Source: Betaproteobacteria bacterium (lineage in GTDB: Bacteria; Pseudomonadota; Gammaproteobacteria; Burkholderiales; SG8-41). From it: DNA of 13,690 nt. Position 1 is the first letter of the stretch. Each line of letters begins with the position of its first letter. This document shows, in pieces, positions 7,827 through 13,690 of this stretch. The notes beneath the pieces were generated by a model. The model saw only the letters and a program-made list of their open reading frames with translations, did not search any database and had not been told where the DNA came from. The stretch is taken from positions 1-13,690 of the forward strand of contig JAIOOZ010000643.1 in assembly GCA_021414185.1 (NCBI GenBank), in the 5' to 3' direction. A program made the translations under genes and the position numbers.

Positions 7827-7889
7827 CGAAATCTCCTTGGTGGGTGGCTGCTGCTGCGCCCGAAAATTATGTTTTTTTGAGGGGTTTCA

Positions 7890-7895
7890 AATATA
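7890..7895 (-). promoter_or_regulatory. Candidate -10 box of the oxc operon
   Basis: The minus strand reads TATATT about 65-70 nt upstream of the oxc ATG, which puts the transcription start near 7883. The matching -35 position (AGGCTG, 7913-7918) is very poor, as expected of a promoter that depends on an activator bound to the nearby operator. Confidence 0.55.
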
Positions 7896-7917
7896 TGCAG
7901 TCGCCAACCCGGCAGCC

Positions 7918-7931
7918 TTGACCACGGTCAA
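7918..7931. promoter_or_regulatory. FNR/FixK-type operator between oxc and its regulator
   Basis: TTGACCACGGTCAA is a symmetrical site, TTGACC-AC-GGTCAA, and fits the TTGA(C/T)-N4-(G/A)TCAA pattern bound by FNR/FixK-type proteins. Its centre (7924.5) is 41.5 bp upstream of the oxc start predicted from the TATATT box, the class II activator position. For the divergent regulator gene it would lie about 34-35 bp upstream of the predicted start, over the -35, suggesting autorepression. The adjacent regulator has a matching recognition helix. Confidence 0.75.
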
Positions 7932-7946
7932 TATTTGCCGTTTTGG

Positions 7947-7952
7947 TATACT
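7947..7952 (+). promoter_or_regulatory. Candidate -10 box of the Crp/Fnr regulator gene
   Basis: The plus strand reads TATACT about 20 nt before the first in-frame ATG of the regulator. No good -35 lies 16-18 bp upstream, where the operator's right half is found. The promoter assignment is tentative. Confidence 0.45.
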
Positions 7953-7971
7953 TCCGCGCTCGTCGGCAATC

Positions 7972-8619
7972 ATGCCGCGGCTCACAGGCCCTCACGTAGC
8001 GCCCCGCCCTATGACCGCCCTTGCCCGCCATCCCGAAGCTAAAATCGTGCGCCTGCAATTGCGCCAGAACCTCGTGCTGCGCGCGATGACGCGCGAGCAG
8101 TGGGAAGCACTCGAGCCGCTGCTGGAGATTACCGATTACGCAAAGGGCGCGCAGCTGGAAAGCCAGGGCGACTCTTCGATGCAGCAGTATTTCATCCTCG
8201 ACGGCGTCTTGAAGCGCGTCGTCTCGACGCCGGCCGGCAAGGAAATGATCCTGCGCTTTGCCGCCGAAACCGAGATCGACACCAGCTATGCTGCATGGCG
8301 CCTTAAGACACCCATCCCATACTCGATCCGCGCCGTTACGCGCGCGCGCACCGCGCGGCTGTCGATGGAAGACTGGAGCGCGTTCATGGAACGGCACCCG
8401 GTTATCAAGAGCGGGTTCGAATTCGAAGTCATGAAACTGATGAGCGAAGTGATGGCGCATACCATCACTCTGCATCTGCTCGACGCACCCGGCCGCGTGG
8501 CGCGCTTCATGCGCAAGCACGCGGCTCTGGTCGAGCGCCTGCCGAAGAAAGAACTCGCGGCTTACCTGAATCTGTCGCCGGAAACCCTTTCCCGCCTGAA
8601 AAAACGCGGCAAGATATAA
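7972..8619 (+). CDS. Crp/Fnr-family transcriptional regulator
   Basis: This regulator of 215 residues has a cyclic-nucleotide-binding-type sensor fold (about 35-140), a long dimer helix (about 145-170) and a C-terminal helix-turn-helix. The recognition helix reads SPETLSRL; Glu204, Ser207 and Arg208 match the E-x-x-S-R signature with which FNR/FixK proteins read TTGA half sites, and such a site lies just upstream of this gene. There is no cysteine in the protein, so it cannot carry an FNR-type iron-sulfur cluster, and no CRP-like cAMP-binding signature is evident; its signal is unknown. The protein stops seven residues after that Arg, without the usual beta wing. The start is uncertain: ATG at 7972 (used here) and at 8011 both lack a clear ribosome site. 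Divergence from oxc suggests it controls oxalate degradation. Confidence 0.88.
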   Translation: MPRLTGPHVAPRPMTALARHPEAKIVRLQLRQNLVLRAMTREQWEALEPLLEITDYAKGAQLESQGDSSMQQYFILDGVLKRVVSTPAGKEMILRFAAETEIDTSYAAWRLKTPIPYSIRAVTRARTARLSMEDWSAFMERHPVIKSGFEFEVMKLMSEVMAHTITLHLLDAPGRVARFMRKHAALVERLPKKELAAYLNLSPETLSRLKKRGKI

Positions 8620-8627
8620 GCGTTTTT
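8600..8627 (+). terminator. Possible terminator overlapping the regulator's stop codon
   Basis: AAAAACGC (8600-8607) and GCGTTTTT (8620-8627) form an inverted repeat around 12 nt that include the TAA stop. The GC part of the stem is only 3 bp, so termination would be weak. Confidence 0.35.
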
Positions 8628-8632
8628 CCGCG

Positions 8633-8650
8633 CTATGACCTAGGTCATAG
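8633..8650. promoter_or_regulatory. 18-bp perfect palindrome, possible second Crp/Fnr-type site
   Basis: CTATGACCTAGGTCATAG is a perfect 18-bp palindrome 13 nt after the regulator stop. Its core TGACCTAGGTCA differs from the core of the oxc operator (TGACCACGGTCA) only in the two central bases. It lies upstream of the small membrane-protein gene at 8826. The outer base makes it ATGA instead of TTGA, so binding by the same protein is inference. Confidence 0.55.
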
Positions 8651-8734
8651 GCCGCCGCCGCGACGCATCGTCACCGCGGCACACTCGCAACTTCGTTCCA
8701 CTGCCCCGCCGACCTTACCCGCGACCTAGGCCTT

Positions 8735-8751
8735 CGAGCGTATTCCGCTCG
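8735..8751 (+). repeat. Small hairpin in the regulator to small-ORF gap
   Basis: CGAGCG (8735-8740) pairs with CGCTCG (8746-8751) around TATTC. No T-run follows. The rest of this 206-nt gap (8620-8825) holds the palindrome at 8633 and nothing else I can assign. Confidence 0.3.
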
Positions 8752-8825
8752 CCGGTGCTGCCGTCAACAATGGCTACACGCAAACGACGGACGTTTTTCC
8801 AACATCAGCGCGAATGGGAGGCAGC

Positions 8826-9020
8826 ATGGAACAGGTCGGCCAATACGCAATACACGATTCCCGTCTGGCCCGGCAGACAGCAGTCGTCGGCAACGCGCTT
8901 TTATACATAGCGCAACGGGTGCTGGCGATCCTGGCGCTGCTCGCGTTCACCTACGGACTGCTGGCGGCCGAAGTTGAACTCGCAAAACTCGAAATGATTA
9001 CCGTACCGGCCGCGCGCTAG
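8826..9020 (+). CDS. Small single-helix membrane protein, unknown function
   Basis: I do not recognise this 64-residue protein. It has a polar N-terminus (about 1-19), one hydrophobic segment (about 31-48, preceded by a moderately hydrophobic stretch from 20) and a short charged tail. The ATG at 8826 follows a GGGAGG ribosome site at 8816-8821, which supports translation; a slightly longer frame starts at 8814 but would include that site. The stop TAG (9018-9020) and the stop of the opposing MFS gene (9017-9019) share the bases CTAG, so the two genes meet tail to tail with no spacer. The nearby palindrome at 8633 may control it. It could be a small partner of a transporter, but that is speculation. 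Confidence 0.55.
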   Translation: MEQVGQYAIHDSRLARQTAVVGNALLYIAQRVLAILALLAFTYGLLAAEVELAKLEMITVPAAR

Positions 9021-10291
9021 CGGCGCAGGCCGTCCGCAGCAAATTGCCGCGCGCGCAGCGGTTTCAATACCAGCAAGGCCAGTACCGACGCCACCACGTT
9101 CATCGCCGCCGCGCCGTAAAAAAGCGCGTGCCAGCTCCCGGTCGGCGGCAATACCGCGATTGCCGCCAGCACCAGCAGCGTCGCCATGCCTTTTGCGGTG
9201 AACAGCAAACCGGCATGGGTGGCCGCATAGCGGGTGCCGAACGAATCGGCGCAGGCGGCCGGAAACAGGCTGTAGATTTCGCCCCACGCAAAAAAGATGA
9301 GCCCGGTCAGCAGCACGAACAGCAGCGGGTCATGGCCGAGCTGCGGGAGCGCAACGATGGCGGCCGCTTCGATGGCGAACGCGATACCCATCGCATGCTC
9401 GCGGCCGATGCGGTCCGACACCCAGCCGAAAAACGGCCGCGTGAGACCGCTGAACACGCGATCGATCGCCAGCGCAAACGTCAGCGCAGGCAACGTGAGG
9501 GCGAGGATGGACGCCGGCTCGTTCGCCACTTTGTATTCCTTGGCGATCGGCGCGAGTTGCATGATCGCCATCACGCCTGCCGCCGCGACCAGAAAAAACA
9601 TCAGGTACATGACCCAGAACACCGGCGCCTTTAATACTTCGAGCGGACGGTAATCGCGCGAACTTTGGAGTGCGCGAACAATGTCCGATTTGATTTCACC
9701 GGCAGCGGGCTGCCTGATGCCCCACGCCGCCAGACACACGATCAGGCCCTGGCCGAGACCGAAGTACAAAAACGCATTCTCATAACCTTGTGACTGTATG
9801 ACCGCGCGCATGGGCAGGACAGTCGCCGCCGAGATGGTGCCGAAGCCGGCCGCAGTCAAGCCGACAGCCAGGCCGCGCTGAGATGAAAACCACTTGAGTG
9901 CGTTGCCTATGCAGGCGCTGTAGACCGCACCGGCGCCGATGCCGCCCACAGCAGCGCTGAAATAAAGCACGGCCAACGAATCGGCGAATGCGTTCAGACT
10001 CCAGGAGGCGCCCACCAATAGACCACCGGCCATCACCACCGGCCGCGCGCCGAAGCGGTCGGCAAGATAGCCTGCGAGCGGCATGAGCCAGGTTTCGCTC
10101 AGCACGAAAATCGTGAACGCGAGCTGGATTGCGGCCCGGCCCCACTGGAATTTCGCGTCGAGCGGGTTGATGAACAGCGACCAGCCGTACTGCAAGTTGG
10201 CCACCATCACCATGCACACGATGCCGAGCGCGAGCTGCCACCAATGATGGTTGTTGAAGCCTGGTGCGCCGCGTTGTGGATGTTCCCCCAT
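9017..10291 (-). CDS. OxlT-like major facilitator, probable oxalate:formate antiporter
   Basis: This 12-helix carrier of the oxalate/formate antiporter (OFA) group is 426 residues from the GTG at 10297, or 424 from the ATG at 10291 preferred here; no strong ribosome site decides between them. Numbered on the longer form, it retains the two basic residues that bind oxalate in Oxalobacter OxlT: Arg287 in RPFFGWVSDRIGR (Arg272) and Lys369 in LLFTAKG (Lys355). Several cage residues also match: Gln36-Tyr37, Tyr126, Trp338 and Tyr342. OxlT Trp352 corresponds to Phe366. The MFS loop motif between helices 2 and 3 is present as GYLADRFGARP. It is not in the oxc operon but lies just beyond the regulator, so import of oxalate in exchange for formate fits the context. 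Uptake of a related dicarboxylate is the main alternative. Confidence 0.88.
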   Translation of the reverse strand: MGEHPQRGAPGFNNHHWWQLALGIVCMVMVANLQYGWSLFINPLDAKFQWGRAAIQLAFTIFVLSETWLMPLAGYLADRFGARPVVMAGGLLVGASWSLNAFADSLAVLYFSAAVGGIGAGAVYSACIGNALKWFSSQRGLAVGLTAAGFGTISAATVLPMRAVIQSQGYENAFLYFGLGQGLIVCLAAWGIRQPAAGEIKSDIVRALQSSRDYRPLEVLKAPVFWVMYLMFFLVAAAGVMAIMQLAPIAKEYKVANEPASILALTLPALTFALAIDRVFSGLTRPFFGWVSDRIGREHAMGIAFAIEAAAIVALPQLGHDPLLFVLLTGLIFFAWGEIYSLFPAACADSFGTRYAATHAGLLFTAKGMATLLVLAAIAVLPPTGSWHALFYGAAAMNVVASVLALLVLKPLRARQFAADGLRR

Positions 10292-10359
10292 CACCACCCC
10301 AGCTCGTTAGGACTTGCCAAGACCCGCGCCGCGCGTACATCGGAACGCAGCCAGCCCGT

Positions 10360-10380
10360 GCAGGCTTATTCTAAGCCTGC
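10360..10380. repeat. Perfect hairpin upstream of the OxlT-like gene
   Basis: GCAGGCTTA (10360-10368) and TAAGCCTGC (10372-10380) form a 9-bp perfect stem around TTC, about 70 nt upstream of the transporter start and about 40 nt after the tctA stop. There is no T-run on either strand, so it may be an operator, a leader structure or a mRNA end stabiliser. Confidence 0.5.
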
Positions 10381-10397
10381 CGGTGTTTGTACGGGTG

Positions 10398-10415
10398 CCG
10401 CGGCGAAAACCGCGG
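10398..10415 (-). repeat. GC-rich hairpin just after tctA
   Basis: CCGCGG occurs at 10398-10403 and 10410-10415 and can pair around a 6-nt loop, 6 nt after the tctA stop codon. Without a following T-run it is at most a pause or 3'-end stabilising structure. Confidence 0.35.
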
Positions 10416-10421
10416 GAAGGG

Positions 10422-11915
10422 CTAGGCGGCGCGCAGCCGCGCCAGCAGCGTCGACAGCAGCGGCCAGAACAGCATCACCAGCGACAGCGCCGTGATGCCG
10501 CCGACCAGCCAGTTCGAGAAGAACACGCTCATTTCGCCCTGCGATATGAGCATAGACTGGCGGAACGAGTCTTCGGCACGGTCGCCCAGCACCAGCGCCA
10601 GCACCAGGGGTGCCAAGGGGTAATCGAGTTTCTTGAACACATAGCCGATCACACCGAACAACAGCATGAACCAGATATCGAGCATCGCGTTGTGCACGGT
10701 GTAGGCGCCGATGGCGCAGATCACGATGATCACCGGCGCGATGATGGAGAACGGGATGCGCAGAATCGCCGCAAACAACGGCACGCAGGTGAGCACGATG
10801 ATGAGGCCGGCAAGATTGCCGAGGTACATGCTGGCGATGAGCCCCCACACGAAGTCCTTCTGCTCGACGAACAGCAGCGGCCCCGGCTGCAGGCCCCAGA
10901 TCAGCAAGCCGCCCAGCAGCACTGCGGCAGTCGGCGAGCCGGGTATGCCCAACGCCAGCATCGGCAAGAGCGCGCTGGTGCCCGCGGCGTGCGCCGCGGT
11001 CTCGGGCGCGATCACGCCTTCGATTTGACCGGTGCCGAACTTTTCGCCGTTCTTCGACATGCGCTTGGCCACGCCGTAACTCATGAACGACGCAGGCGTC
11101 GCCCCGCCGGGCGTAATACCCATCCAGCAGCCGATAAGGCAACTGCGCAAAGATGTGAGCCAGTAGCGCGGTAGTTTTTTCCAGGTTTCGAGCACGATCT
11201 TGGGATCAATCTTGGCGCTCTTGCCGGTGAACGAAAGCCCTTCCTCCATCGACAGCAGGATTTCGCCGATGCCGAACAGGCCGATCACCGCAATCAGGAA
11301 ATCGAAGCCGCGCATGAGATCGGTAAAACCGAAAATCAGGCGCAACTGGCCGGTGACCGTATCCATGCCGACGGCGGCCAGCGCGAAACCCAGCGTCATC
11401 GCCGCGAGCGTCTTGAACGGCGAGCCCTTGCCCATGCCGATGAAGCTGCAGAACGTCAGCAGGTAAACCGAGAAAAACTCGGGTGGCCCGAATTGCAGCG
11501 CAAACTGTGCGACCAACGGCGCCAAAAACGTGATCATCACGACGGCAACCAGGGCGCCGACGAAAGATGACGTGAACGCCGCCGTCAGCGCTTCGCCGGC
11601 GCGTCCCTGCTGCGCCATCGGGTAGCCGTCGAAGGTGGTGGCGACCGACCACGGCTCGCCGGGTATGTTGAACAGTATCGAAGTGATGGCGCCGCCGAAC
11701 AGAGCGCCCCAGTAGATGCACGACAGCATGATGATCGCGGACGTCGGCGGCATCGTGAAGGTGAGCGGCAGCAGGATGGCCACACCGTTGGCGCCGCCCA
11801 GGCCCGGCAGCACGCCGATGATCACGCCCAGCACGATGCCGATCATCATCAGCAACAGATTGAACGGGGTGAGCACGACCGCGAAGCCGTGGAACAGTGC
11901 GCTGAGTTCTACCAC
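10422..11915 (-). CDS. tctA: Tripartite tricarboxylate transporter large permease TctA
   Basis: This 497-residue, roughly 12-helix inner-membrane permease of the TctA family (usual length about 500) uses an ion gradient to import carboxylates delivered by a periplasmic TctC/Bug protein. The family's most conserved block is present: GVLPGLGGANG at 34-44, then IYWGALFGGAITSILFNIPGEP up to residue 88 and the DGYPMAQQGRAGEAL segment. A second conserved block is GITPGGATPASFMSYG, followed by HAAGTSALLPMLALGIPGSPT. The start is a GTG at 11913-11915 preceded by GGAGG. It follows tctB by 42 nt and is the last gene of the tctCBA unit. The substrate cannot be read from the sequence. Confidence 0.95.
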   Translation of the reverse strand: MVELSALFHGFAVVLTPFNLLLMMIGIVLGVIIGVLPGLGGANGVAILLPLTFTMPPTSAIIMLSCIYWGALFGGAITSILFNIPGEPWSVATTFDGYPMAQQGRAGEALTAAFTSSFVGALVAVVMITFLAPLVAQFALQFGPPEFFSVYLLTFCSFIGMGKGSPFKTLAAMTLGFALAAVGMDTVTGQLRLIFGFTDLMRGFDFLIAVIGLFGIGEILLSMEEGLSFTGKSAKIDPKIVLETWKKLPRYWLTSLRSCLIGCWMGITPGGATPASFMSYGVAKRMSKNGEKFGTGQIEGVIAPETAAHAAGTSALLPMLALGIPGSPTAAVLLGGLLIWGLQPGPLLFVEQKDFVWGLIASMYLGNLAGLIIVLTCVPLFAAILRIPFSIIAPVIIVICAIGAYTVHNAMLDIWFMLLFGVIGYVFKKLDYPLAPLVLALVLGDRAEDSFRQSMLISQGEMSVFFSNWLVGGITALSLVMLFWPLLSTLLARLRAA

Positions 11916-11957
11916 CCCGCCTCCATCCGCAATGTCCCGTCTCGCGTTGCCTGCATG

Positions 11958-12422
11958 CTAATAACCGAGGAAACGCAAAGGATCGAGGTCGCCTTTGAAC
12001 AACGGCACTTTGAACCACACCTCGAACATCAGGAAAAAACTGGCGTTGACCGCCAGGCCGACGACCACGCTTTTAAGCCAGGAATATTTGCCCAGCCACG
12101 CCATGAATATCGCGATATAAATGGCGGAAGCCACGTAGAGCCCCAGGTACTTGACGCCGAGCACGTACACCACCGCCGGAACCAGCACCGTCAGCACCAG
12201 CTTGAACGGCCCCCATAAGACGAATGCCTCGCTGCTGCCCGCCCTCGCCAGCCAGGCCTGTACGAAATTAATGATGCTCGAAATGCAGATCAGGAGCCCG
12301 ATATAAAACGGGAAGTAACCGGACTGCGGACCATCGCTGCCCCATTTCGAACCCAGACGGTAGCTGTCGTAAACCACGATGGCGCCGACCGTGAACAGCA
12401 CGATGGCAACTGCGAGTTCCAT
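11958..12422 (-). CDS. tctB: Tripartite tricarboxylate transporter small permease TctB
   Basis: This is a 154-residue protein with four predicted membrane helices, the usual size and pattern of TctB. Typical features are the N-terminal hydrophobic helix (LAVAIVLFTVGAIVVYDSYRL), followed by a conserved GPQSGYFPFYIGLLI loop-helix and a C-terminal MFEVWFKVPLFKG motif. The frame is open to an ATG at 12491, but that version overlaps the tctC end and adds a polar tail before the first helix, so the ATG at 12420-12422 is preferred although its ribosome site is weak. It sits 40 nt after tctC and 42 nt before tctA. Confidence 0.9.
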   Translation of the reverse strand: MELAVAIVLFTVGAIVVYDSYRLGSKWGSDGPQSGYFPFYIGLLICISSIINFVQAWLARAGSSEAFVLWGPFKLVLTVLVPAVVYVLGVKYLGLYVASAIYIAIFMAWLGKYSWLKSVVVGLAVNASFFLMFEVWFKVPLFKGDLDPLRFLGY

Positions 12423-12462
12423 CGTGCGTACCGAGACGGCTGCGCGCTCGTCGCCAGCGGAT

Positions 12463-13408
12463 TCACGGTTTGGCCAGGAAGCCTGCCTCACGCATCAACT
12501 CGTGATGGGTTTTCTCGGCCTTCTCGACCCACTTCGTATATTCCGCGCCGCTCATGAACGTCGTGTTGAACGCCCCGTCTTCCATGAATTTTTTCCAGTC
12601 CGCGGTCTCGCGCACCCGCTTGAAGAGATCGACGTAATAGTCGACCTGCTCCTTGCTGGCGCCGCCGGGCATGAAAATGCCGCGCAGCATCAGGTAATCG
12701 ACGTCGACCCCCGACTGCTTGCAACTCGGTATGTCGTTCCACGACATGGTGTCGGTGACCTTGGTCTTGTACGGCATGCGTTCGTCGTCCATCACGCACA
12801 ACGGCCGCAGTTTGCCCGCGCGCCATTGCGCCACTGCCTCGATCGGATTATTAACGCTCGAATCGATGTGCTTGCCGACCAGCTGCACCGCCACGTCGCC
12901 GCCGCCCTTGAACGGTATGTAGGTGAATTTGACGCCGGCGGCTTTTTCAATGGCGACCGTGATGATCTGGTCTTCCTGCTTGGAGCCGGTGCCGCCCATC
13001 TTGAACTTGTTCGCGCCGCCGGCTTTCACCGCGTTGAGATACTCCTTGGCGGTCTTGTACGGCGTCTCCGCATTGACCCACAGCACGAACTGGTCGAGTG
13101 CGAGCATCGCGACCGGCGTCATGTCCTTCCAGTTGAACGGCACGCCGGTGGCAAGCGGGGTGGTAAAGAGATTGGACAGCGTGATGATGATCTTGTGCGG
13201 ATCGCCTTTGGCTTCCTTGATGGCTCTTGGAAATCACGCCCTGCAAGAGCCGCGCCATTTGATCGGCACCGCCGCCAGTGCCTGCCGGCACCACGAACTC
13301 GACCGGTTTGGACGGCTCCCAGCCGGCGCCCCATGCGGGAACGACAACCATCGCCATTACTGCCGGCAACAACCCGACTACGAAACGCGATATCCCGAAT
13401 CTGTTCAT
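12463..13408 (-). pseudogene. tctC: Tripartite tricarboxylate receptor TctC/Bug, frameshifted with small deletion
   Basis: This is a periplasmic solute receptor of the Bug/TctC family split between two frames. The N-terminal 61 codons run from the ATG at 13408, which has a perfect AGGAGG site. They encode a signal peptide (hydrophobic core about 9-24, cleavage near AWGA), the WEPSKPVEFVVPAGTGGGAD segment and ARLLQGVISK. Continuing in that frame gives unrelated sequence. One base later, at 13224, the other frame resumes the family sequence with KGDPHKIIITLSNLF and continues to the normal end FLAKP. Compared with relatives, about 25 residues are missing at the join, so a deletion of roughly 75 bp appears to have shifted the frame. 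The rest of the receptor (GGTGSKQEDQ, PFKGGGDVAVQLVG) looks undamaged, so the event is recent or a sequence error. Confidence 0.85.
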
Positions 13409-13546
13409 GCAATCCTCCTAATAGGTAAGGTCTAAAGCGCCACTGAACCGCCAGTTTTTGCGCGCTAGTTTTTTAGGACACCACACTTCTTGCTTAATTC
13501 ACCTGCGACCCACCTTAACCGCCTTCAAGAACCAAGAATCAGATCC
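13409..13546. other. Leader/promoter region of the tct operon
   Basis: This gap between the uspA terminator and tctC should hold the tct promoter, but no convincing -35/-10 pair was found. No copy of the TGACC-NN-GGTCA operator core is present. The only clear element is the AGGAGG ribosome site just before the tctC ATG. Confidence 0.4.
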
Positions 13547-13572
13547 AAAAATCCGGGTTTGCTTCCGCCCGG
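13547..13572 (-). terminator. Rho-independent terminator of the universal stress gene
   Basis: On the minus strand CCGGG and CCCGG pair around a 10-nt loop and are followed by ATTTTT. The stem begins directly after the stop codon of the universal stress gene. Confidence 0.75.
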
Positions 13573-13690
13573 TCACTTCACCAGCAACACCGGCACCTCG
13601 ACCAGATGCAGCACCTTGGTGGCGACGGAGCCGAGCACCATGTTGGCCACCGCGCCGGCGCCCCGCGTGCCCATCACGATTTGCTGAATC
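13573..13690 (-). CDS. Universal stress protein UspA family, C-terminal fragment
   Basis: Only the last 38 codons lie in the window; the gene continues beyond the right edge. The end of the protein reads IVMGTRGAGAVANMVLG and SVATKVLHLVEVPVLLVK. It contains the full ATP-binding signature of the family, G-x2-G-x9-G-S, followed by the final beta strand VPVLLVK typical of UspA domains. The stop is TGA at 13573-13575, followed at once by a terminator. No start lies in the window, so length and domain number (one or two Usp domains) cannot be judged. Confidence 0.9.
   Translation of the reverse strand, partial: IQQIVMGTRGAGAVANMVLGSVATKVLHLVEVPVLLVK

Noticed and set aside
7651..7971. Upstream extension of the Crp/Fnr reading frame
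   Set aside because: The frame is open but lies on the oxc coding sequence and the intergenic operator, and the added residues do not belong to the family.
8771..8908. Plus-strand 45-codon frame starting with ATG at 8771
   Set aside because: There is no ribosome site and it overlaps, in another frame, the better supported small membrane protein.
12423..12491. Longer TctB start at 12491
   Set aside because: It overlaps the receptor gene end and adds a polar stretch before the first membrane helix that TctB proteins do not have.

Overview
The window looks like chromosomal DNA of a high-GC proteobacterium, most likely a betaproteobacterium. The reasons are the compact GC-rich coding, a tripartite tricarboxylate transporter of the Bug/Tct type (greatly expanded in Burkholderiales), a CHASE2-type Ser/Thr kinase paired with a PP2C phosphatase, and an oxalate-degradation cluster. 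No rRNA, tRNA, CRISPR array or insertion sequence was seen. All but two genes are on the minus strand.

Reading the minus strand from the right: 13690-13573 is the 3' end of a UspA-type universal stress gene with its own intrinsic terminator. 13408-10422 is a tctC-tctB-tctA carboxylate transport operon whose receptor gene tctC is broken by a small deletion and frameshift. 10291-9017 is an OxlT-like major facilitator (oxalate:formate antiporter family) with both oxalate-binding basic residues conserved. A small one-helix membrane protein on the plus strand (8826-9020) runs tail to tail into it, the two stop codons sharing the bases CTAG.

The centre is an oxalate module. A Crp/Fnr-type regulator (plus strand, ends 8619) is divergent from the minus-strand genes oxc (oxalyl-CoA decarboxylase), frc (formyl-CoA:oxalate CoA-transferase) and a stand-alone formyltransferase. 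The formyltransferase resembles the hydrolase domain of 10-formyltetrahydrofolate dehydrogenase. The transcription unit ends at a clear terminator near 3690. Between the regulator and oxc lies a TTGACC-AC-GGTCAA operator whose centre is 41.5 bp upstream of the start predicted from a TATATT -10 box for oxc. This is the class II activation geometry, and the regulator carries the ETLSR recognition-helix signature that reads TTGA half sites. A working model is: oxalate enters through the OxlT-like carrier, Frc activates it with CoA from formyl-CoA, Oxc decarboxylates oxalyl-CoA to formyl-CoA, and the formyltransferase passes the formyl group between CoA or formate and the folate pool.

The left end (20-3414) is a signalling pair: a membrane CHASE2-TPR-kinase and, 5 nt downstream, a PP2C phosphatase. 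A 319-nt AT-rich gap precedes the kinase and carries a candidate promoter and inverted repeats.
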